A stretch of 13,854 nucleotides of DNA. Source: Spirochaetia bacterium. Lineage in GTDB: Bacteria; Spirochaetota; Spirochaetia; Treponematales; Breznakiellaceae. The stretch spans positions 1-13,854 of the forward strand of contig BOAV01000066.1 in NCBI GenBank assembly GCA_026002045.1, read 5' to 3'. The position numbers and the translations under genes are program-made. The notes beneath the pieces are model-generated. The model searched no databases. It was not told where the DNA came from and saw nothing but the letters and a program-made list of their open reading frames with translations. Shown here in pieces: positions 5,644 to 12,712 of the stretch (its first letter is position 1; every line of letters begins with the position of its first letter).

Positions 5644-8532
5644 ATGTCTGAGCCAGCCCCTCTCTACCTAATTGACGCCTACGGCCTAATCTATCGTTCC
5701 TATTTTGCCTTTCTTTCCCACCCCCTGCGGAACCCGGCGGGGCGGAATGTGTCCGCCCTTTTCGGTTTTGCCCGCACGGTGGTAACCCTTCTGGACGAGG
5801 GGGCTCCTGCCGCAGATGCCGGCGGAAAACTCCGGGACAAGCCGGGGCGGCCCCTGCGGCTGGCGGCAATCTTCGATTCCCGTACCCCCACTTTCCGGCA
5901 CAAAATGTATGCCGAATACAAGGCCACCCGGCAGAAGGCCCCTGAGGACCTCCACGATCAGGTGCCTTTGGTGGAGGAGGTTCTTGCGGCGTTGGGGGTC
6001 CCCGCACTGCGGGCCGATGGCTTTGAGGCGGATGATATCATCGCCACCCTGGCGAAAAAGTGCCAGGCCGAAAATCGGCAGTGTTACATCCTTTCCTCCG
6101 ACAAGGACCTGTTGCAGCTCGTGGGCAATGGGACCTGGGAACTGCGGCCCCTCAAGTCTCCACGGGGGGACTCTCCGGCCGGCGGCGGTATGGGCGGCCT
6201 GCCCCTGGAACTGGTTGGCCCAAACGAAGTCAAGGCCGAGTGGGGGGTGGCCCCTGAAAAGGTGCTGGATCTCCTCTCCCTGACCGGGGACGCTTCCGAC
6301 AATGTGCCCGGCGTGAAAGGGGTGGGGGAAAAGACCGCGGTAAAGCTCATGGCCCGTTACGGTTCCCTGGACGAAATTTTCAAAAACATTGCCGGTATCG
6401 AGGGCGCAGTGGGGAAGAAACTCGCCGAAGGCAAGGAAAGCGCCTATTTTTCCAAAAAACTCATCACCCTGGAATGTGAGGTGCCCCTGCCGGTCAAAAA
6501 CATCGAAGAACTTTCCATCGAAAACATCAACCGTTCCGCCGGGGCTGAGGTGCTCATGCGGGAAGGGGTGATCCAAATCGCCCGGAAACTGGACCGGGCT
6601 GCCGCTAATGGCGGAACTGCGGGCGGCGGAGCCGGTACCGGTGCGGTGGATAATGGCGGCAATACCGATGGCGATTCTCAGGCCGGCGGCTTTGCTTCCC
6701 ATTCGTCGTTTTCTGTACCGGCGGACCCGGCGCTGCTTGGGGAGGGGGTTTACAAGACGGTTCTGGACTTGGCGGAGCTGAAAAATCTGCTGGCCGCAGG
6801 CCGGAAGCAGGGCTTTTTGGCCCTGGACTTCGAGACCGATTCCCTTGACGCCTGGAACGCCCGGCCCATCGGCATATCGTTGGCGCTTAAGCCAAAAGAA
6901 GGTTTCTATGTGCCGGTGGCAGCCCATCAGGGAAGCGCCCCCTTCCTCGATCCCGAAAAGGTGAAGGAACTCCTTGCGCCCCTGCTTGCGGACCCCGCCA
7001 TGACCATCGCCGCCCATAACGCCAAGTACGATTACAAGGTAAGCCGGGGCTGGGGCATTGAAAAGTGGCGATGCAAGATCTGGGACACCATGGTGGCCGC
7101 CTGGCTTGCCGACCCGGAACGGAACAACTATTCCCTGGATTCCCTGGCGACTTATCATCTTGAATATACCCCGGTGGCCTATAAAGACATCGTGCCCAAG
7201 GGTATTACCTTCGATGTGGTGTCCCTGGAGACCGCCACCCGCTATTCCGCCGAGGATGCGGATCTCTGCATCAGGATGAAGCAGTATCTGGAGCCCAGGC
7301 TCAAGGCGGCGGAGGCCACGGGCCTTTTTGAAAATCTGGAAATGCCCCTGCTCCCGATCCTTGCGGAGATGGAAGGGCTCGGCATCAAAATTGAGCCCAA
7401 GGTTTTAAAGGATTTCGGTGTCGAATTATCAACGGAACTGGGGCAGATTCAGGGTAAGATTTATACAACGGTGGGCCATGAATTCAACATCGCATCCACC
7501 AAGCAGTTACAGGAAGTGCTTTTTACCGAGCGGAAGCTCAAGCCCGGCAAAAAAACCAAGACCGGCTACTCCACCGATGTGGCGGTTCTGGAGGAACTTG
7601 CCCGCGAGGACCCGGTGCCCGCGCTGATCCTGCGCCACCGGACTTTGGCGAAGCTCAAGTCCACCTACGTTGATACCCTGGCGGACCAGGCCGACCGGAA
7701 CGGGCGGCTCCACACCAACTTTGTGCAGACCGGCACCGCCACGGGCCGCCTTTCCAGCCGGGAGCCCAACCTGCAAAACATCCCCATCAGGGACGAGGAG
7801 GGCCGCCGTATTCGGGAGGCCTTTATCGCCAGGCCGGGCTGCGTGCTTATCAGCGCCGACTATAGCCAGATTGAGCTGGTGGTGCTGGCCCATCTTTCGG
7901 AGGACGAAAATCTGCTCGCCGCTTTTACGGATGGCAAGGATGTCCACGCCCGTACCGCCGCCCTGATCTTCGGTATCGACGAAAAGGACGTACACGCCGA
8001 CCAGCGCCGCATCGCCAAGACCATCAACTTTGGGGTGATGTACGGCATGAGCGCCTTCCGACTTGCCAATGAACTCTCCATCTCCCGCACCGATGCCGCG
8101 GCCTTTATCGAAGCCTATTTTAAGACCTATTCGGGCATCCGCCGGTTTATCGAAGAACTGATCGCGAAAACTGAAAAGACCGGCTACGCCTCCACAATTT
8201 TCGGCAGGCGCCGCTACATTCAGGCCATCAACTCCCGGAACAAGACCGAAAAGGCCGGCGCGGAGCGGATGGCGGTGAACACCCCCATCCAGGGCTCCGC
8301 CGCGGATATCGTCAAAACCGCCATGCTGAATCTGGACAAGGCCCTTGCCGCGTCAGGCAGCCCCGCCCGGCTCCTTTTGCAAGTTCACGATGAACTCATC
8401 CTGGAATGCCCCAGGGACGCCGCCGCAGATACGGCGAAGCTGGTGCAGGAAGTGATGGAAAAGGCCGTCACCCTGAAAATCCCCCTGCGGGTCAGTGTGG
8501 AAACGGGCAAGCGCTGGGGGGATTTTCATTAA
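5644..8532 (+). CDS. polA: DNA polymerase I
   Basis: A 962-residue family-A polymerase for Okazaki-fragment processing and gap repair. The N-terminal 5' nuclease shows YLIDAYG (D11), GFEADDIIATLA, LSSDKDLLQL and GDASDNVPGVKGVGEKTA. A 3'-5' exonuclease follows with all key residues: DFET (D395, E397), NAKYDYK (D463) and YSAED (Y534, D538), so proofreading should be active. The polymerase has motif A SADYSQIELVVLAHL (D739), motif B RRIAKTINFGVMYG (R789, K792, F796, Y800) and motif C QVHDE (D916, E917). Phe796 favours deoxy- over dideoxynucleotides. The protein is slightly long because of a Gly/Ala/Asn-rich linker of about 50 residues between the first two domains (roughly 318-365) and a short insert near 45-60. 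I start at ATG 5644; an in-frame GTG at 5638 overlaps the -10 region. Confidence 0.97.
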   Translation: MSEPAPLYLIDAYGLIYRSYFAFLSHPLRNPAGRNVSALFGFARTVVTLLDEGAPAADAGGKLRDKPGRPLRLAAIFDSRTPTFRHKMYAEYKATRQKAPEDLHDQVPLVEEVLAALGVPALRADGFEADDIIATLAKKCQAENRQCYILSSDKDLLQLVGNGTWELRPLKSPRGDSPAGGGMGGLPLELVGPNEVKAEWGVAPEKVLDLLSLTGDASDNVPGVKGVGEKTAVKLMARYGSLDEIFKNIAGIEGAVGKKLAEGKESAYFSKKLITLECEVPLPVKNIEELSIENINRSAGAEVLMREGVIQIARKLDRAAANGGTAGGGAGTGAVDNGGNTDGDSQAGGFASHSSFSVPADPALLGEGVYKTVLDLAELKNLLAAGRKQGFLALDFETDSLDAWNARPIGISLALKPKEGFYVPVAAHQGSAPFLDPEKVKELLAPLLADPAMTIAAHNAKYDYKVSRGWGIEKWRCKIWDTMVAAWLADPERNNYSLDSLATYHLEYTPVAYKDIVPKGITFDVVSLETATRYSAEDADLCIRMKQYLEPRLKAAEATGLFENLEMPLLPILAEMEGLGIKIEPKVLKDFGVELSTELGQIQGKIYTTVGHEFNIASTKQLQEVLFTERKLKPGKKTKTGYSTDVAVLEELAREDPVPALILRHRTLAKLKSTYVDTLADQADRNGRLHTNFVQTGTATGRLSSREPNLQNIPIRDEEGRRIREAFIARPGCVLISADYSQIELVVLAHLSEDENLLAAFTDGKDVHARTAALIFGIDEKDVHADQRRIAKTINFGVMYGMSAFRLANELSISRTDAAAFIEAYFKTYSGIRRFIEELIAKTEKTGYASTIFGRRRYIQAINSRNKTEKAGAERMAVNTPIQGSAADIVKTAMLNLDKALAASGSPARLLLQVHDELILECPRDAAADTAKLVQEVMEKAVTLKIPLRVSVETGKRWGDFH

Positions 8533-8544
8533 TATTTTTCAAAA

Positions 8545-8570
8545 ATAAAACGCAGTATTTTGCTTGTTAA
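8545..8570. promoter_or_regulatory. Upstream HipB-type operator (imperfect)
   Basis: ATAAAACGC (8545-8553), 8-nt centre AGTATTTT, GCTTGTTAA (8562-8570). Each half matches the perfect downstream operator at 7 of 9 positions and the centre begins AGTAT in both. The two operator centres are 31 bp apart, about three helical turns, so two dimers could sit on the same face. It covers the -35 box. Confidence 0.5.
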
Positions 8571-8592
8571 GTCGGTTAATACGCAGTATAAT
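8564..8592 (+). promoter_or_regulatory. hipBA promoter
   Basis: TTGTTA (8564-8569), 17-nt spacer, perfect TATAAT (8587-8592). The -35 overlaps the upstream operator and the -10 lies in the 8-bp centre of the perfect operator, so bound repressor would block RNA polymerase directly. Confidence 0.75.
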
Positions 8593-8601
8593 GCGTATTA
8601 A
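8576..8601. promoter_or_regulatory. HipB-type operator, perfect inverted repeat over the -10 box
   Basis: TTAATACGC (8576-8584) and GCGTATTAA (8593-8601) are exact reverse complements, 9 bp each, separated by 8 bp. The half-site/N8/half-site spacing equals that of the E. coli HipB operator, although the sequence differs. It ends 1 nt before the hipB ATG. Confidence 0.7.
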
Positions 8602-8602
8602 G

Positions 8603-8932
8603 ATGAATGACGTATTACAGAAGAATATCAATTTACCCATACCGGTTATCGGCGCGGTACGTAAGTTGGGCCAGGATATGGGCGATGCCCGCAGGCGTCG
8701 GCGCATTACCATGGCCCTAATGGCGGAACGGGCAGGGATCGCGGTGAACACCTTGGCGAAAATCGAGAAGGGCGATCCCGGTGCGTCCATGGCGGCATAT
8801 GCCTCGGTGTTGTTTGTTCTGGGCTTAACCGAGGGGCTGCGGGATTTAGCGGACGCCGCCAGGGATAGTACCGGGCGTATGCTGGAAGAGGAAAATCTGC
8901 CCCAACGGGTCCGCTATCCGCGGAAGGACTAG
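8603..8932 (+). CDS. hipB: HipB-like antitoxin, XRE-family repressor
   Basis: A 109-residue DNA-binding protein and likely antitoxin of the HipA kinase encoded next. After a short N-terminal arm, DARRRRRITMALMAERAGIA is followed by VNTLAKIEKGDPGAS; together they form a Cro/C1-type helix-turn-helix at about 28-60. The segment VLFVLGLTEGLRDLAD is the usual dimer helix region, and a short charged C-terminal tail follows. Start is taken at ATG 8603, since an earlier in-frame ATG (8591) lies inside the -10 box. There is no Shine-Dalgarno sequence and the predicted start of transcription is only 3-4 nt upstream, so translation is probably from a nearly leaderless mRNA. Paired operators around the promoter predict autorepression. 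The stop codon TAG directly abuts the hipA ATG. Confidence 0.85.
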   Translation: MNDVLQKNINLPIPVIGAVRKLGQDMGDARRRRRITMALMAERAGIAVNTLAKIEKGDPGASMAAYASVLFVLGLTEGLRDLADAARDSTGRMLEEENLPQRVRYPRKD

Positions 8933-10186
8933 ATGGACAGTCAAAAAATCTACGTGTACCTTTCCCTTGATACCCAGGATGTGCCCGTGGGCGCCCTGTA
9001 CTTCCATTCCCGGAACGGGCGGGAGAGCGCCTCCTTTGAATACGCCCCCGAATGGTTGGCTTCCCCCGAGCGGTTTGCCCTGGAACCGGGCTTGCAGTTG
9101 ACCGGGGGGAGTTTTCATACCCGGCAGGGGCTCGCCCTGTTCGGCGCGCTGGGAGATTCCGCCCCGGACCGCTGGGGCCGGATATTGATGCGCCGCAGCG
9201 AGGAGCGGCGGGCAAGGGGCGCTGGCGCCCACGGTGACGGCAATTGCGGTCCGGCCCGGACTCTGACGGAACTGGACTATCTTCTGGGGATAAACGACGA
9301 TGCCCGGCAGGGGGCGCTGCGGTTCCGCGAAACCCCGGAAGGGCCCTTTTTATCACCCAGGGACAAAAGCGCCATCCCGCCCCTGTTCGCCCTGCCGAAA
9401 CTGCTTTCCGCCTCCGAAAGTTTTCTCGATTCCAATGAAAGTGATGAGGACCTCAAACTGCTCCTGGCCCCAGGCTCGTCTTTGGGCGGGGCCCGGCCCA
9501 AGGCATCGGTGTATGACCGGGACGGCTCCCTGGCTATCGCCAAATTTCCCCGGAAGGATGACGAATTCAACGCCGTCCTCTGGGAAGCTCTGGCCTTCAG
9601 CCTCGCGGCCAATGCGGGGATCGCCGTGCCGGTCTGGCGGCTGGAACAGGTACTGGATAAGCCGGTGCTGATCGTCAAACGCTTTGACCGCCGCTTTCAG
9701 ACCCGCATCCCCTTTCTCTCCGCCATGAGTATGCTGGAGGCCCAGGATAACGAGCAGCACAGCTATCTGGAGATCGCCTACGCCCTTGCCCGGCACGGCG
9801 CGGCCCCGGAAAAGGATCTGGCGGAACTGTGGCGGCGGATCGTCTTCAATATCCTGATCGCCAACACCGACGACCATCTGCGAAACCACGGCTTCCTCTA
9901 CGAACGCCCCAAGGGCTGGCGGCTCTCCCCGGCCTACGACATGAATCCCACCCCCCTTTCCCTGGGAAAGCGGATTTTATCCACCGCCATAGACCTTACT
10001 TCCCGGGAAGCGTCTCTGGATACGGCCCTGTCGGTGATCGCCGATTTCAGGCTGCGGAAAGGCGAGGCGGAGGGGATTATCCAAACCGTAACGGATGCGA
10101 TTAAGCCCTGGAAGGAGCGCGCCCGGAATCTGGGGCTTGACCGCACCGAGATAGAACGGATGAGTACGGCCTTTGAGTATCGTTGA
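8933..10186 (+). CDS. hipA: HipA-like serine/threonine kinase toxin
   Basis: A 417-residue HipA-family kinase; E. coli HipA phosphorylates glutamyl-tRNA synthetase and induces persistence. The N-terminal subdomain (1-110) has GALYFHSRNGRESASFEYAPEWL and GALGDSAPDRWGR. The kinase region shows the Gly-rich loop APGSSLGGARPKAS (179-192), the ATP-binding lysine in LAIAKFP (K204), the catalytic loop IANTDDHLRNHG (D313, N318) and the metal-binding YDMNP (D336). All key residues are present, so the kinase should be active. It starts on the base after the hipB stop, with GGAAGGA (8922-8928) as ribosome binding site, so the two are translationally coupled. An insert of about 15 residues (RRARGAGAHGDGNCGPAR, 93-110) is Gly/Ala rich. 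The substrate is unknown, as many HipA relatives have other targets. Confidence 0.9.
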   Translation: MDSQKIYVYLSLDTQDVPVGALYFHSRNGRESASFEYAPEWLASPERFALEPGLQLTGGSFHTRQGLALFGALGDSAPDRWGRILMRRSEERRARGAGAHGDGNCGPARTLTELDYLLGINDDARQGALRFRETPEGPFLSPRDKSAIPPLFALPKLLSASESFLDSNESDEDLKLLLAPGSSLGGARPKASVYDRDGSLAIAKFPRKDDEFNAVLWEALAFSLAANAGIAVPVWRLEQVLDKPVLIVKRFDRRFQTRIPFLSAMSMLEAQDNEQHSYLEIAYALARHGAAPEKDLAELWRRIVFNILIANTDDHLRNHGFLYERPKGWRLSPAYDMNPTPLSLGKRILSTAIDLTSREASLDTALSVIADFRLRKGEAEGIIQTVTDAIKPWKERARNLGLDRTEIERMSTAFEYR

Positions 10187-10239
10187 TAGAGCATTGTTCT
10201 TGACTCTTGTTGGTTACTATGCAAATGTATAGCAGATTT

Positions 10240-11622
10240 ATGAAAAAAAATAATACACAAGTTGATCCGACTGACCGGATCGGGACCGCACGGATCAGCA
10301 AATTGCTGTTCGACTTTTCCATACCCGCGATTGTCGGGATGGTGGTAAACGCGATCTACAATATCGTGGATCGCATTTATGTGGGACAGATGTCAAATGG
10401 CGACCTGGGGATTGCGGGGATAACCATCGCCATGCCCCTGATGATCATTCTGCAGGCATCGTCCATGCTGATCGGGGTGGGGGCCAATTCCCTGTTCTCA
10501 ATACGCCTGGGGGAGGGCCGCCGTGATGTGGTTGAAAAGATCATGGGCCATGCCTTTGCATTGCTCTTTATCATTCCTGGTATCGTAGTAACACTGTTAC
10601 TGATTTTTACAGACCGGCTTCTCATCGATATATTGGGCACGAGCGAGACGGTTTTCCCCTATGCAAAAACATATCTGCGGATAATTCTCTACGGCGGAAT
10701 TTTCAGCGCCATGGGGCCGGGGATCAATCACTTCATCAGATCCGACGGGCACCCCCGGACATCCATGCTGACACAAATCCTCGGCGCGGTGGTTAATATC
10801 ATTTTGGACCCCATTTTTATTTTTGGCTTTGGCCTGGGTATTGCGGGGGCCGCCTGGGCAACGATTATTTCACAGTTTATTTCCTTTGTGTGGGTTATAT
10901 ACTATTTCAATTCCCGGCATACCAAACTCCGTTTCCGTATCCGGGACATGAAGCCGGAACTAAATCTTATCCTGAAAATTATAGCCATCGGTTTTGCGCC
11001 CTTCTCCATGCAGCTTGCCATCGGGCTGGTCAATATTATTTTGAACCGGGCGCTGTTCCAATACGGCGGGGACGTGGCGGTTTCCGCCATGGGAATTGTC
11101 TACAGTATTATGGTGATGATCTTCATGCCCCTCCAGGGATTGAACCAGGGAGTGCAGCCCATCATCGGCTATAACTACGGGGCGAAAAAATACGGCCGTG
11201 TTTTAAGCGCCTATAAACTGGCGGTTGTTTCGGGGACCGTCTTTGTAGCGATGGGTTTTCTGGTGGTGCAGCTTTTCCCGCGTTTCTTTATCGCCCTATT
11301 CCGCAATGAGCAGGGGCCGCTTATGGAAATGGGGAGAAGCGCATTGCGGATCTGTACGATCTTTCTGCCCTTTCTCGCTTTCCAGATTATCTCTTCCAAC
11401 TATTTCCAGGCCATCGGGAAACCGGTGCAGGGATCGGTTTTGAGTTTATCCCGGCAGATACTTTTTTATATCCCCCTGTTATTGATTCTTCCCCGGTTCT
11501 TCGGCATATACGGCGTTTATTCCGCCATGCCCTCTGCGGATAGCCTGGCAATAATACTTTCAGCAATTGTTATGGGCCGGGAAATAAAGCGGCTTAAATC
11601 ATTGGGTGCAACAAAACAGTAA
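10240..11622 (+). CDS. MATE-family multidrug efflux transporter
   Basis: A 460-residue integral membrane protein with about 12 hydrophobic helices arranged as two similar halves, as in MATE (DinF/NorM-type) antiporters that expel cationic drugs in exchange for Na+ or H+. The start of the first helix, KLLFDFSIPAIVGMVVNAIYNIVDRIYVGQ, is a typical MATE opening, and the second half has FAPFSMQLAIGLVNIILNRALFQYGG and the family motif GLNQGVQPIIGYNYGAKKYGR. Three in-frame ATGs (10219, 10225, 10240) precede the conserved part; 10240 is preferred because the protein resembles relatives from there, but none has a clear ribosome binding site. A TTGACT (10200-10205) upstream lacks a convincing -10. The next gene, an aminoglycoside nucleotidyltransferase, begins 16 nt after the stop, so the two are probably one transcript. 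Confidence 0.9.
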   Translation: MKKNNTQVDPTDRIGTARISKLLFDFSIPAIVGMVVNAIYNIVDRIYVGQMSNGDLGIAGITIAMPLMIILQASSMLIGVGANSLFSIRLGEGRRDVVEKIMGHAFALLFIIPGIVVTLLLIFTDRLLIDILGTSETVFPYAKTYLRIILYGGIFSAMGPGINHFIRSDGHPRTSMLTQILGAVVNIILDPIFIFGFGLGIAGAAWATIISQFISFVWVIYYFNSRHTKLRFRIRDMKPELNLILKIIAIGFAPFSMQLAIGLVNIILNRALFQYGGDVAVSAMGIVYSIMVMIFMPLQGLNQGVQPIIGYNYGAKKYGRVLSAYKLAVVSGTVFVAMGFLVVQLFPRFFIALFRNEQGPLMEMGRSALRICTIFLPFLAFQIISSNYFQAIGKPVQGSVLSLSRQILFYIPLLLILPRFFGIYGVYSAMPSADSLAIILSAIVMGREIKRLKSLGATKQ

Positions 11623-11638
11623 TACCGGAGAGTATGAA

Positions 11639-12475
11639 TTGCGTTCAGAAACAGAAATGATGGAACTGATCCTCTCTGTTGCCAAAAATGATGAGCGGGT
11701 CCGTGCAGTATTTCTAAACGGGTCACGGGCCAATGTGAATGCGCCGAAGGACCGGTTTCAGGATTACGATATTGTCTATCTGGTTACCGAAATGGATTCC
11801 TTTATTAAGGACCGGCATTGGGTCGATGCGTTCGGGAAACGGATCATTATGCAGGAGCCGGAAGCAATGGCATTGTTTCCCCCGGAACACCCCGGCCGGT
11901 ATGCGCGGCTCATGCTTTTTGAAGACCGTAACCGTATTGATCTGAGTATGCGGTTGATAAAGGATCTGGACACATATCTGAAAGAGGATAAGCTCACCGT
12001 TATGCTGTTGGACAAGGATAAAAGAATTGCGCCCCTGCCGCCGCCAAGTGATGAGGATTATCGTGTAAAGAGACCATCGGCGGAATACTTCGATGACTGC
12101 TGTAATGAGTTCTGGTGGGTTTCCACTTACGTGATCAAGGGCCTGTACCGGAAAGAATTTTTTTATGCGGCGGAACATCTGAACGGAAATGTACGACCAG
12201 AGCTGCTGCGGATGTTATCGTGGAAAGTTGGAATTGAGACTGAATTTTCGGTGAGCGTGGGAAAGGCATACAAATATCTGGACAAATATATTTCCGCGGA
12301 CACCCGGGAGCAGCTTTTAAAGACTTATCAAAATGACAGTGCAGAACATCTCATGCAGGCATTGTTGGAATGTCAGGATTTATTCCGGAAGACTTCGCGG
12401 TTTGTAGCAAAGGAATTTGGGTTTGTCTATCCTGATTATGATGAAAAGGTAAGTGCATATCTTACAAATGGTTAA
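11639..12475 (+). CDS. Aminoglycoside 6-adenylyltransferase-like protein (ANT(6)/AadE/AadK family)
   Basis: A 278-residue nucleotidyltransferase; family members inactivate streptomycin by transferring AMP to its 6-hydroxyl. The N-terminal domain has the polymerase-beta-type active site: FLNGSRAN (G28, S29), FQDYDIVYLV (D42, D44) and RIDLSMR (D101). The stretch NAPKDRFQDYDI is highly characteristic of ANT(6). The C-terminal part is a helical bundle with FWWVSTYVIKGLYRKEFFYA, LRMLSWKVG and a tail ending FGFVYPDYDE. Start is the TTG at 11639: GGAGAG (11627-11632) lies 6 nt upstream and the protein then begins MRSETEMM, as in relatives. The ATG at 11634 is out of frame, and an in-frame GTG at 11606 would overlap the MATE gene. 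Whether it confers resistance or modifies another substrate cannot be told; chromosomal relatives such as B. subtilis AadK give low-level resistance. Confidence 0.85.
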   Translation: MRSETEMMELILSVAKNDERVRAVFLNGSRANVNAPKDRFQDYDIVYLVTEMDSFIKDRHWVDAFGKRIIMQEPEAMALFPPEHPGRYARLMLFEDRNRIDLSMRLIKDLDTYLKEDKLTVMLLDKDKRIAPLPPPSDEDYRVKRPSAEYFDDCCNEFWWVSTYVIKGLYRKEFFYAAEHLNGNVRPELLRMLSWKVGIETEFSVSVGKAYKYLDKYISADTREQLLKTYQNDSAEHLMQALLECQDLFRKTSRFVAKEFGFVYPDYDEKVSAYLTNG

Positions 12476-12478
12476 CCG

Positions 12479-12496
12479 GGGCACTTGCCCTTTTTT
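12479..12496 (+). terminator. Terminator of the MATE/ANT(6) transcript
   Basis: GGGCA (12479-12483), CT, TGCCC (12486-12490), then TTTTTT. The stem is short, so efficiency may be modest. Its right arm is shared with the TTGCCC -35 box of the pyr promoter. Confidence 0.55.
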
Positions 12497-12513
12497 CCGC
12501 CCTGTGCTATATT
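12485..12513 (+). promoter_or_regulatory. pyrBI promoter
   Basis: TTGCCC (12485-12490), 17-nt spacer, TATATT (12508-12513) with a TGn extension (TGC at 12505-12507). Transcription should start near 12519-12521, on or just before the ATG of the leader frame. Confidence 0.7.
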
Positions 12514-12520
12514 TCCCCTA

Positions 12521-12655
12521 ATGAATAGAGTCGCCTTGAAGAAAGATAACTGCGCCGCACATAGCCGCCGCCCGGTAAAAATCGGACGCTGCCCGGTGTT
12601 CATTGCTATTGAATTTTTGAAACCGCCCTTTGGGCGGTTTTTTTTTGCATATTGA
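12521..12655 (+). CDS. Putative pyrBI leader peptide, 44 residues (PyrL-like in layout)
   Basis: A frame of 44 codons starts at ATG 12521 and ends at TGA 12653-12655. It begins MNRVALKKDN and ends KPPFGRFFFAY. Its last codons are the two arms and T-tract of an intrinsic terminator (CCG CCC TTT GGG CGG TTT TTT TTT), so a ribosome translating it would melt the hairpin. E. coli PyrL is also a 44-residue leader peptide whose frame spans the pyrBI attenuator; there, slow transcription at low UTP lets the ribosome keep up and prevents termination. The sequence is not similar to PyrL, and only the architecture is shared. There is no ribosome binding site and the promoter places the mRNA start at or just before the ATG, so translation would be leaderless. 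A chance frame is possible, since GC-rich DNA has few stops. Confidence 0.5.
   Translation: MNRVALKKDNCAAHSRRPVKIGRCPVFIAIEFLKPPFGRFFFAY
12620..12646 (+). terminator. Intrinsic terminator in the pyrB leader, probable attenuator
   Basis: AAACCGCCC (12620-12628), loop TTT, GGGCGGTTT (12632-12640), with the T-run continuing to 12646. A 9-bp stem (6 bp of it GC) with a 9-T tract is a very strong terminator, yet it lies between the pyr promoter and pyrB with no other promoter evident downstream. Conditional readthrough is therefore expected. A TTTTT stretch (12614-12618) just before it could be a UTP-sensitive pause site. Confidence 0.85.
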
Positions 12656-12664
12656 GGGGGAAAC

Positions 12665-12712
12665 ATGCTCAAAGGACGTTCGATGATAGAATGGGGGGCT
12701 TACAATGCTTGA
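12665..12712 (+). CDS. 15-codon upstream frame, tandem duplicate of the pyrB start
   Basis: ATG 12665 follows a strong GAGGGGG ribosome binding site (12654-12660) and encodes MLKGRSMIEWGAYNA before TGA at 12710-12712. The first 9 residues copy the pyrB beginning MLEGRSLIE, and over 31 bp the DNA matches at 25 positions. The frame ends 8 nt inside pyrB (ATGCTTGA), so ribosomes finishing it could restart at the pyrB ATG. Its ribosome binding site overlaps the stop codon of the 44-codon leader frame, linking all three frames. Confidence 0.5.
   Translation: MLKGRSMIEWGAYNA

Noticed and set aside
5686..7158. 490-codon minus-strand frame opposite polA
   Set aside because: It arises from GC-rich third positions of polA; its composition (Gly, Pro, His, Arg rich) is typical of an antisense shadow.
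8706..9356. 216-codon minus-strand frame across the hipB-hipA junction
   Set aside because: It is an antisense shadow rich in Pro, Arg and Ser; both + strand genes have intact motifs.
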